Assembly (NCBI GenBank): GCA_030248135.1
Contig: JASANC010001799.1
Span: 62,001-126,000, forward strand
Direction of reading: 5' to 3'
Origin: Theristus sp. LFF4_11
Lineage: Eukaryota > Nematoda > Chromadorea > Monhysterida > Xyalidae
DNA: 64,000 nt
The notes below the pieces were generated by a model. It searched no databases. It saw only the letters and a program-made list of their open reading frames with translations, and was not told the DNA's origin. Of the stretch, positions 12,601 to 24,600 are shown in pieces. Every line of letters starts with the position of its first letter. Position 1 is the first letter of the stretch. Made by a program: the position numbers and the translations under genes.

Positions 12601-15600
12601 TGCCAACGATTGCCGTGCATAGTGCCGAATCTTGACAGAGGTGTTGTTTATGTGTCTGATGACGTTTTTTCGTTCATGTCGTCGTTTTTCATATGCAGCA
12701 ATCGCTAAAGAAAACCACTTGAGAAACGCAAAACAACAGGCAAAGAGAACAAACTTGGCGTGAAAGCAATGCTGCCCGATGACACGAAGGCGCCACTTAA
12801 CGCGGCAAAGTTGCAGCCGAATGATTTGATTGACGAAGGTGTTGTTGATGTCGTTCCGTTTACGAAGGTACGTACCGTAGCAAAAAAGTTTAATGCTGGC
12901 GTATTTCCAGGCTGTTGACAGGTAAGTATACATTGTATGCGATTATCTGACAGTGCAACACGCACATTACCTTGCCTGCTTGTGTTTTTACGTTCGAAAG
13001 ACAGTCGTTTTTAAAAGGTCGTATTTCAGCTTGGGAAAACCTCGGTAATAGATTAGCATACCGCCTAACTTTCACGCGTGGCATTAAAAATTTTATGTGG
13101 AATTTCATTCACATCACAAAGAAAATTAATGGACAAACATAGGAAGCCGAGCTGTGGTGCATTAAACGAAACGGCGTCGAAGAATGTCGAGATATTGAGC
13201 CAGAAAAAAAGGAAGGACGATACCCGCGAGCTCCAGACGACGATGTTAACCACAAATTATTTGGTGACCTAAAAAAATCAAAAGAAATTGCATCCGAAAG
13301 GAACACAAAACAATCATTGAAAAGCGGTTACTTTTTAGGGCCTCGACCAGACGATAAGTATTCTGAGCCACTGATGGTGTCAACGTTGATAGAACCTAAT
13401 GGCCAATTAATCACCGCCGACCTGCCCAAGGACGAGAAGGCTTGTAGAGCAGTTTTGTCAAAAAGATGTCAATTTTTAATTATACGATTACATCTAGTCG
13501 ATTTAAGATTCCAATGTCGGATGAATTTGAGTTCCGTAAATGCAAGCGTTTCTCGAGCAACCAAGAAAACTGCATTCCGTTGAAAAACTGTGCCCAGCTG
13601 CCATGTCCGCTGCCATTTGCTTATTACGGTGAGCCAGGTTTCTCTGATAAGTAAGTTCAAAGACGAGCGGACCATGAATGAGAATGATGAATGAGATAAG
13701 GCATGATTGTAACATTCATTTTCACGAACCAGAACAAGAACAAGAAAATGAAATCATGGTTGCTGCAAAAAATCAAAGTGGAAGACCAGAGAATCGAAAT
13801 GCGGTGAAACTGAAACCAAACGACAATGTAGACAATGACGTCGTTGACATCATTAAATGGGAACCGGTCAGTGGTTATTTGTATTGTCATGAAATCAACT
13901 CCTTAAATTCATGTTTTGTCATTCTGGAATTTAGGGACCTGAACTCTTATGCACAAAGAAGAATGGTGTTGAACAGTGCAAACCGATAAACGAAAGTCAA
14001 ACAAAAGCGGAGCACGTCAGGAAACCAACGGATGATGTTCACCACAGCGTGATGAGTATGTGTAGCAAAGCACAAAAATATGCTGATAGAAGCCTAATAC
14101 CGTTTACCTCGTTTATCCAGGTTTGCCCCAGGCAAAGCCTGAAGCAGAATATCCATCCAATGTAACCACAGCAGTGAAACCAAAGATGGGAACAGCATTG
14201 GTGGATTTACCACCCGAGGAAAAGGTAAAGCTCACTGTAAAATAAAAATTAGAAAACAAAGTCACGTATATGTTAAAATTTCAATTGGCTCCTTTAGGTA
14301 CCGGAAGCAACGAGCTATGAAGTCTTAAAATGCAGAGGCACAAAATGTGAAATCCTGAAACCATGTCACAGTTTGCCCTGCGCAGTGTCTGATTTAGAAC
14401 CAGGTGAAACTTGAACGAAAACATTGATTAGCGTTTTAACAAACCCGTGTTCTGATTCTGCAATTCACATCAGGAGAAGAAATCGAATTGGGAGTCAAAG
14501 CAGTTTTGCCGACTCATCCTGATACTAAAGCACCACTGAATGCTGTTAAACTTAACCCATCCGATGTTGAAGACCTTGTTGAAGACATCGTCCCATTTCC
14601 TGAGGTTACGTTGCAGCAAACAGTTTGACAGTAATCAATAGCGGTTAAGAAGTATGGAAGTTTTATTATATGGTAAGTATTATAGGGATCAACTCAATGG
14701 TGCACAAAACACAACGGCAAAGAGACTTGTCAAGAAATTCAACCCGGTGAGAAAGAAGGACGTTACCCGCGTAAACCTGATGATGATGTGCATCATGAAG
14801 TCTATGGTATAGTGCGATTCATAAACATTTGTTTTTGTTTTGTGTGGGACAAAGAATCGATTTTCGAAAGACGAGAATGCAAACAAAAAATTTAGGTCCA
14901 AAACCAAGTGAAAAAAATGCGGAGCCACTAATGGTGTCAACCATAGTTGAGCCGAAAACACAGTCGATTGACGCTGACTTACCAGATGATCAAAAGGTTT
15001 GCCCAAAAGTTCAAGAAACAAAAGTGAGTAGCACAACAAACTATGGTTGTGGATCTTTCGCTCAGATATCTGACGAGTTTGAGTTCCGAAAGTGCCAACG
15101 CTACAGAAGAAACCAAGAGAACTGTACACCATTAAAAACATGTAACCGATTGCCATGCTCGTTACCGTTCGCTTATTATGGTGAGCCGGTTTTCTCTGGA
15201 AAACATGCTAATCATAGCCATCTACTATCAAAATTTTTAAAACATTTTCTTTCGTTTGTTTGATAACCAAATGAACACAAGGTTTACATAGTTTTCGCAT
15301 AAATAATGCTTAATCGCAACGTTCACTTTCACGAACCAGAACAAGAACAAGAAACTGAAATCATGGTTGCTGCAAAAAATCAAAGTGGAAGCCCAGAGAA
15401 TCGAAATGCGGTGAAACTGAAACCAAACGACAATGTAGACAATGACGTCGTTGACATCATTAAATGGGGACCGGTTAGTGGTTTTTTGTTGTGTCGCAAA
15501 ATTAAATTCATGTTTTGTCATTCTGGAATTTAGGGACCCGAACTCTTATGCACAAAAAAGAATGGTGTTGAACAGTGCAAACCGATAAACGAAAGCCAAA

Positions 15601-18600
15601 CAAAAGCAGAGCACGTCAGGAAACCAACGGATGATGTTCACCACAGCGTGATGAGTATGTGTAGCAAAGCACAAAAATATGCTGAATAGAAGCCTATTAC
15701 CGTTTAGCTCGTTTATCCAGGTTTGCCCCAGGCAAAGCCTGAAGCAGAATATCCATCCAATGTAACCACAGCAGTGAAACCAAAGACAGGAACAGCATTG
15801 GTGGATTTACCACCCGAGGAAAAGGTAAAGCTCACTGTAAAATTAAAATTAGGAAACAAAGTCACGTATATGTTAAAATTTCAATTGGCTCCTTTAGGTA
15901 CCGGAAGCAACGAGCTATGAAGTCTTAAAATGCAGAGGCACAAAATGTGAAATCCTGAAACCATGTCACAGTTTGCCCTGCGCAGTGTCTGATTTAGAAC
16001 CAGGTGAAACTTGAACGAAAACATTGATTAGCGTTTTAACAAACCCGTGTTCTGATACTGCAATTCACATCAGGAGAAGAAATCGAATTGGGAGTCAAAG
16101 CAGTGTTGCCGACTCATCCTGATACTAAAGCACCACTGAATGCTGTTAAACTTAATCCATCCGATGTTGAAGACCTTGTTGAAGACATCGTCCCATTTCC
16201 TGAGGTTACGTTGCAGAAAACAGTTTGACAGTAATCAATAGCGGTTAAGAAGTATGGTAGTTTTATTATATGGTAAGTATTATAGGGATCAACTCAATGG
16301 TGCACAAAACACAACGGCAAAGAGACTTGTCAAGAAATTCAACCCGGTGAGAAAGAAGGACGTTACCCGCGTAAACCTGATGATGATGTGCATCATGAAG
16401 TCTATGGTATAATCAGATAGTTTGATTCATACACATTTGTTTTTGTTTTGTGTGGGATAGAAAAGATTTAGAGACAAGAAAGCAAACAAAAAATTTAGGT
16501 CCAAAACCAAGCGAAGAAAATGCGGAGCCACTGATGGTGTCAACCATAGTTGAGCCGAAGACACAGTCGATTGACGCTGACTTACCAGATGATCAAAAGG
16601 TTTGCCCAAAAGTTCAAGAAACAAAAGTGAGATAGCACAACAAAACATGGTTGTGGATCTTTCGCTCAGATATCTGACGAGTTTGAGTTCCGAAAGTGCC
16701 AACGCTACAGAAGAAACCAAGAGAACTGTACACCATTAAAAACATGTACCCAATTGCCATGCTCGTTACCGTTCGCTTATTATGGTGAGCCGGTTTTCTC
16801 TGGAAAACATGCTAATCATAGACATCTACTATCAACATTTTTAAAACATTTTCTTTCGTTTGTTTAACAACCAAATTTATTTTTAATATCGCAACGTTCA
16901 CTTTCACGAACCAGAACAAGAACAAGAAAATGAAATCATGGTTGCTGCAAAAAACCAAAGTGGAAGACCAGAGAATCGAAATGCGGTGAAACTGAAACCA
17001 AACGACAATGTAGACAATGACGTCGTTGACATCATTAAATGGGAACCGGTCAGTGGTTATTTGTTGTGTCGCAAAATTAAATTCATGTTGTCATTCTGGA
17101 ATTTAGGGACCCGAACTGTTATGCACAAAAAAGAATGGTGTTGAACAGTGCAAACCGATAAACGAAAGCCAAACAAAAGCGGAGCACGTCAGGAAACCAG
17201 CGGATGATGTTCACCACAGCGTGATGAGTATGTGTAGCAAAGCACAAAAATATGCTGATAGAAGAAGCCTAATACCGTTTAGTCGTTTATCCAGGTTTGC
17301 CCCAGGCAAAGCCTGAAGCAGAATATCCATCCAATGTAACCACAGCAGTGAAACCAAAGATGGGAACAGCATTGGTGGATTTACCGCCCGAGGAAAAGGT
17401 AAAGCTCACTGTAAAATTAATATCAGAAAACAAATTTACGTGTATGTTAAAATTTCAATTTGGCTCTTTTAGGTACCAGAAGCAACGAGCTATGAAGTTT
17501 TCAAATGCAGAGGCACGAAATGTGAAAACCTGAAACCATGTCACAGTTTGCCCTGCGCAGTGTCTGATTTAGAACCAGGTGAAACTTGAACGAAAACATT
17601 GATTAGCGTTTTAACAAACCTGTGTTCTGATACTGCAATTCACATCAGGAGAAGAAATCGAGTTGGGAGTCAAAGCAGTGTTGCCGACTCATCCTGATAC
17701 TAAAGCACCACTGAATGCTGTTAAACTTAACCCATCCGATGTTGAAGACCTTGTTGAAGACATCGTCCGATTTCCTGAGGTTACGTTGCAGAAAACAGTT
17801 TGACAGTAATCATTAGCGGCTAAGAAGTACGGTAGTTTTATTATATGGTAAGTATTATAGGGATCAACTCAATGGTGCATAAAACACAACGGCAAAGAGA
17901 CTTGTCAAGAAATTCAACCCGGTGAGAAAGAAGGACGTTACCCGCGTAAACCTGATGATGATGTGCATCATGAAGTCTATGGTATAATCAGATAGTTTGA
18001 TTCATACACATTTGTTTTTGTTTTATGTGGGATAGAAGAGATTTAGAGACGAGAAAGCAAACAAAAAAATTTAGGTCCAAAACCAAACGAAGAAAATGCG
18101 GAGCCACTGATGGTGTCAACCATAATTGAGCCGAAGACGCAGTCGATTGACGCTGACTTACCAGATGATCAAAAGGTTTGCCCAAAAGTTCAAGAAACAA
18201 AAGTGAGATAGCACAACAAAATATGGTTGTGGATCTTTCGCTCAGATATCTGACGAGTTTGAGTTCCGAAAGTGCCAACGCTACAGAAGAAACCAAGAGA
18301 ACTGTACACCATTAAAAACATGTAACCGATTGCCATGCTCGTTACAGTTCGCTTATTATGGTGAGCCGGTTTTCTCTGGAAAACATGCTAATCATAGACA
18401 TCTACTATCAACATTTTTACAAAACATTTTCTTTCGTTTGTTTGATAACCAAATGAACACATGGTTCACAGTTTTCGCATAAATAATGCTTAATCGCAAC
18501 GTTCACTTTCACGAACCAGAACAAGAACAAGAAAATGAAATCATGGTTGCTGCAAAAAATCAAAGTGGAAGACCAGAGAATCGAAATGCGGTGAAACTGA

Positions 18601-21600
18601 AACCAAACGACAATGTAGACAGTGACGTCGTTGACATAATTAAATGGGAACCGGTTAGTGGTTGGCTTGCCTACTCATGGTGTTTTACACTTCTCTGGTA
18701 TTATGCCGTGCACTGCAGAATAAAACTGACTGACTAGTGGTTATTTGTATTGTCACGAAATCAGCTCCTTAAATTCATGTTTTGTCATTCTGGAATTTAG
18801 GGACCTGAACTCTTATGCACAAAGAAGAATGGTGTTGAACAGTGCAAACCGATAAACGAAAGTCAAATAAAAGCGGAGCACGTCAGGAAACCAACGGATG
18901 ATGTTCACCACAGCGTGATGAGTATGTGTAGCAAAGCACAAAAATATGCTGATAGAAGCCTGATACCGTTTACCTCGTTTATCCAGGTTTGCCCCAGGCA
19001 AAGCCTGAAGCAGAATATCCATCCAATGTAACCACAGCAGTGAAACCAAAGATGGGAACAGCATTGGTGGATTTACCACCCGAGGAAAAGGTAAAGCTCA
19101 CTGTAAAATTAAAATTAGAAAACAAAGTCACGTATATGTTCAAATTTCAATTGGCTCCTTTAGGTACCGGAAGCAACGAGCTATGAAGTTTTAAAATGCA
19201 TAGGCACAAAATGTGAAATCCTGAAACCATGTCACAGTTTGCCCTGCGCAGTGTCTGATTTAGAACCAGGTGAAACTTGAACGAAAACATTGATTAGCGT
19301 TTTAACAAAGCCGTGTTCTGATACTGCAATTCACATCAGGAGAAGAAATCGAATTGGGAGTCAAAGCAGTTTTGCCGACTCATCCTGATACTAAAGCACC
19401 ACTGAATGCTGTTAAACTTAACCCATCCGATGTTGAAGACCTTGTTGAAGACATCGTCCCATTTCCTGAGGTTACGTTGCAGCAAACAGTTTGACAGTAA
19501 TCAATAGCGGTTAAGAAGTATGGAAGTTTTATTATATGGTAAGTATTATAGGGATCAACTCAATGGTGCACAAAACACAACGGCAAAGAGACTTGTCAAG
19601 AAATTCAACCCGGTGAGAAAGAAGGACGTTACCCGCGTAAACCTGATGATGATGTGCATCATGAAGTCTATGGTATAATCAGATAGTTTGATTCATACAC
19701 ATTTGTTTTTGTTTTGTGTGGGATAGAAGAGATTTAGAGACGAGAAAGCAAACAAAAAAATAGGTCCAAAACCAAGCGAAGAAAATGCGGAGCCACTGAT
19801 GGTGTCAACCATAGTTGAGCCGAAGACACAGTCGATTGACGCTGACTTACCAGATGATCAAAAGGTTTGCCCAAAAGTTCAAGAAACAAAAGTGAGATAG
19901 CACAACAAAATATGGTTGTGGATCTTTCGCTCAGATATCTGACGAGTTTGAGTTCCGAAAGTGCCAACGCTACAGAAGAAACCAAGAGAACTGTACACCA
20001 TTAAAAACATGTAACCGATTGCCATGCTCGTTACCGTTCGCTTATTATGGTGAGCCGGTTTTCTCTGGAAAACATGCTAATCATAGACATCTACTATCAA
20101 CATTTTTAAAACATTTTCTTTCGTTTGTTTAATAACCAAATGAACACATGGTTTACACAGTTTTCGCATAAATAATGCTTAATCGCAACGTTCACTTTCA
20201 CGAACCAGAACAAGAACAAGAAAATGAAATCATGGTTGCTGCAAAAAACCAAAGTGGAAGACCAGAGAATCGAAATGCGGTGAAACTGAAACCAAACGAC
20301 AATGTAGACAATGACGTCGTTGACATCATTAAATGGGAACCGGTCAGTGGTTATTTGTTGTGTCGCAAAATTAAATTCATGTTTTGTTATTCTGGAATTT
20401 AGGGACCCGAACTGTTATGCACAAAAAAGAATGGTGTTGAACAGTGCAAACCGATAAACGAAAGCCAAACAAAAGCGGAGCACGTCAGGAAACCAGTGGA
20501 TGATGTTCACCACAGCGTGATGAGTATGTGTAGCAAAGCACAAAAATATGCTGATAGAAGCCTAATACCGTTTAGCTCGTTTATCCAGGTTTGCCCCAGG
20601 CAAAGCCTGAAGCAGAATATCCATCCAATGTAACCACAGCAGTGAAACCAAAGATGGGAACAGCATTGGTGGATTTACCACCCGAGGAAAAGGTAAAGCT
20701 CACTGTAAAATTAATATCAGAAAACAAATGTACGTGTATGTTAAAATTTCAATTTGGCTCCTTTAGGTACCAGAAGCAACGAGATATGAAGTTTTCAAAT
20801 GCAGAGGCACGAAATGTGAAATCCTGAAACCATGTCACAGTTTGCCCTGCGCAGTGTCTGATTTAGAACCAGGTGAAACTTGAACGAAAACATTGATTAG
20901 CGTTTTAACAAACCTGTGTTCTGATACTGCAATTCACATCAGGAGAAGAAATCGAGTTGGGAGTCAAAGCAGTGTTGCCGACTCATCCTGATACTAAAGC
21001 ACCACTGAATGCTGTTAAACTTAACCCATCCGATGTTGAAGACCTTGTTGAAGACATCGTCCCATTTCCTGAGGTTACGTTGCAGAAAACAGTTTGACAG
21101 TAATCAATAGCGGTTAAGAAGTATGGTAGTTTTATTATATGGTAAGTATTATAGGGATCAACTCAATGGTGCACAAAACACAACGGCAAAGAGACTTGTA
21201 AAGAAATTCAACCCGGTGAGAAAGAAGGACGTTACCAGCGTAAACCTGATGATGATGTGCATCATGAAGTCTATGGTATAATCAGATAGTTTGATTCATA
21301 CACATTTGTTTTTGTTTTGTGTGGCATAGAAGAGATTTAGAGACGAGAAAGCAAAAAAAATTTAGGTCCAAAACCAAGCGAAGAAAATGCGGAGCCACTG
21401 ATGGTGTCAACCATAGTTGAGCCGAAGACACAGTCGATTGACGCTGACTTACCAGATGATCAAAAGGTTTGCCCAAAAGTTCAAGAAACAAAAGTGAGAT
21501 AGCACAACAAAATATGGTTGTGGATCTTTCGCTCAGATATCTGACGAGTTTGAGTTCCGAAAGTGCCAACGCTACAGAAGAAACCAAGAGAACTGTACAC

Positions 21601-24600
21601 CATTAAAAACATGTAACCGATTGCCATGCTCGTTACCGTTCGCTTATTATGGTGAGCCGGTTTTCTCTGGAAAACATGCTAATCATAGCCATCTACTATC
21701 AACATTTTTAAAACATTTTCTTTCGTTTGTTTGATAACCAAATGAACACATGGTTTACACAGTTTTCGCATAAATAATGCTTAATCGCAACGTTCACTTT
21801 CACGAACCAGAACAAGAACAAGAAACTGAAATCATGGTTGCTGCAAAAAATCAAAGTGGAAGCCCAGAGAATCGAAATGCGGTGAAACTGAAACCAAACG
21901 ACAATGTAGACAATGACGTCGTTGACATCATTAAATGGGAACCGGTAAATGGTTTTTTGTTGTGTCGCAAAATTAAATTCATGTTTTGTCATTCTGGAAT
22001 TTAGGGACCCGAACTCTTATGCACAGAAAAGAATGGTGTTGAACAGTGCAAACCGATAAACGAAAGCCAAACAAAAACTGAGTATACCAGGAAACCGACG
22101 GATAATGTCCACCACAGCGTGATGAGTATGGTTTTTTTTAACTTTTTGGAGCAGAAAAATTTGAAAGAATTTCTTTTGTTCTGCCTGAGTAGGCTTGCCT
22201 GGCAAAGAGAACGATGTTGAATTTGTTGTTGACGTCGTCACTAAAGCGCAGCCAAAAATTACCAGTCCCATGGTGGACCTACCGGATGAGCAGAAGGTTC
22301 GTCGTACTTTTTCCTCACAGTTGTAGCTGCTGGATATCATTTTCACTTCTTTTCAGATAATTCTTATCGTTTTTTCAATCACAGAAACCAGACAAGAAAG
22401 ACATTATCTTTGCCATTTGCGACAAGCGATTGAAAAAGTGCGAGAAAAAGGAAACATGCAACGAGATGCCGTGTCGTATCGGCGGAATGCGCCGAGGTAA
22501 GCACCCAATGTTACAAAAGGAATTTCGATTCTGCTGAACTGAATAAACAGAAAATCGAAAAAACCAACAGTTCGCAACTCCCAAAGTCTGTTGTTTCTCC
22601 AGGTGAACCCAACAACGTTTTGGTGTTGGCCGCTAAACCTGACGGGAACGAAGGTGAACCACGGCAATCGGCGAAATTCAATCCCAATGACGTGTTGGGT
22701 AACGTTGAAGATCTTGTACCGTTGCCACCGGTAAACTATAGGTTTTTGTATTAAAAACATTTTGAAAGTTGAAAGTTGTAAAATGACAGAAAATAAAAAA
22801 ATGTTCAAAGAAAAAAAAAACAGTTGAATATATTATTGGAATGAACAAGGTCCCAACATGTTCTGCACCTGTGTGAATTTTTTGACCATTTCACATACCT
22901 TTGATGATTGACTGATCGATTCACATTCACGGTCCGGTGCACATTGATGACACGGTCCGGGTTTGCAGGGCAGCACACGTTGGTGCACAAAGCTGAACGG
23001 CAGAGAAAGTTGCGAGACCGTAACGGAGCCACACGCAGACCCTGGCAGTTACAAACGAAAACCTGATGATGATGCGATACATACCGTTTATGGTTACGTT
23101 TCTGCTTTTATTAAAAAAAAACAAGGCACAGCAGGAAACAGATTCTGGTCAAAACAATGAACCGCGGATAACCGGGGGTTCGACAGTCAGTTGACGGAAA
23201 ATTATTATGTTCGCTTTGTGTAACTGCGAAAGAGTTTGCGGTAGTTGGTATGTTTCTAGTTCACAATTATGGGCTGGTTGGTTACATACTATCGATCCCA
23301 GTCAATAAGCATTCTGGCTTTCTGGCAAGAAATATATCTTGACAGTTTTACATTCACAGATTTACATTTACATTGACAGATTTACATAGTTGCCTGTTTC
23401 TAATTTCACGCCATTTCAGGCGACAAACCGCTGGACGCACTAAAGAAAGCGACTGGAGTGGCCACTAAGGTCGAACCAGTTGGTGTGGAGTGCGAAATAT
23501 CGATACCGGAAGAGCAGCAGGTATACTAAAAGCAAAATCTTGAATCAAGTTTTTTGGCAATCGCTCATGATAATTCAAGAATATTATTTTCCAAAAAAGG
23601 CTTGTTTTTAGACCTTTTTGTAATCTATGGTACATTTTTTTCAGTTGACGAACGCTCGTGAGTACGAGATACTCCAATGCAACGATCAATCGAGTTGCAT
23701 AAAGACAGACACGTGCTACACATTCAGTTGTCATGTGCGTGGGCTACGTCCAGGTAAAGAAAGGCACATTTAAGCATGGACTTGCTTCACTTCACTTTCA
23801 TGGAGCAAAAACAGTACGTCACGGCACGTCACGTCACCACGCCACGTCACTTCACGTCACGTCACGTCACCTACTGTACCATTATGACATGCGGATCGTT
23901 TCGCGTACTTCCACGTGAACTTGGTTTTTGCCATCAGTCAAAAATCGCCAAGAAAGACAAGTGTTTTCTTTCTCTGTTTTTTTTTGCTCTAACCGGTCCA
24001 CTCATTTAATTTCACCAGGTCGACCCAGTGAAATCAAGATACGAGCAGTTCTTCACGACTCAGACGTCCGCCCAATCGTTCATGCAGTCAAGATAGCCGA
24101 GACGAATTGCTTGCGAACTCCGTCTGCGACCGACGTCATTGATATACCGGAGGTTATAGCTGGTAACTATTTGCTGCCTGCGTGGCATTCGCGTGCGCAC
24201 ACTTGCCTGAAAACATAACAACAACAACAACATTTCCAGTCGGCCGACATACTGTGCGAAAAACGGAACGACGTAGAGAAATGTCGTGTGCTACCGGATG
24301 GAACAACGAAAGTCGAAAACACTCGAGACCCCGACGACGACGTCGTCTACGAGACGTTCGAGAAACCGCCCGAGATCGAGTACCCGACCGTTTGTACGAC
24401 GTTCGTTCGACCGCGTGAGTACGAGCTGCCCGTTGAACTGCCCGAGGATGTCAGCAAGAATCATCCGGTGCGTTGAACAAGAAAAACTTGAAATGGAAAT
24501 TCTGTTTATTTTGTTCCAAAAAGCACTTTCGCAACATGCAGGATTTAATATTTGTTTTTTCTTCTGAACAACGTGTGTGTAAGCGTGCGTGTGTTCCAAG

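Larger units (their letters stand above)
13710..22125 (+). repeat. Five-copy 1.6-kb tandem array with coding and intronic sequence
   Basis: Successive type-2 D exons start at 13733, 15340, 16915, 18520, 20209 and 21811, giving periods of 1607, 1575, 1605, 1689 and 1602 bp. Each unit holds eight exons and eight introns, and the introns are as similar as the exons, so the copies are young. Unit 4 is longer because of an insertion at 18664-18742. The final partial copy drifts at its right edge inside the exon at 22005-22125. Unequal exchange is the simplest origin. Confidence 0.97.

Noticed and set aside
16427..21587. Repeated minus-strand ORFs of about 100 codons in the array
   Set aside because: They are antisense shadows of type-2 B and C exons, repeated because the array is repeated.
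13710..22125. CRISPR-like periodic repeat
   Set aside because: The unit is 1.6 kb, coding and eukaryotic.
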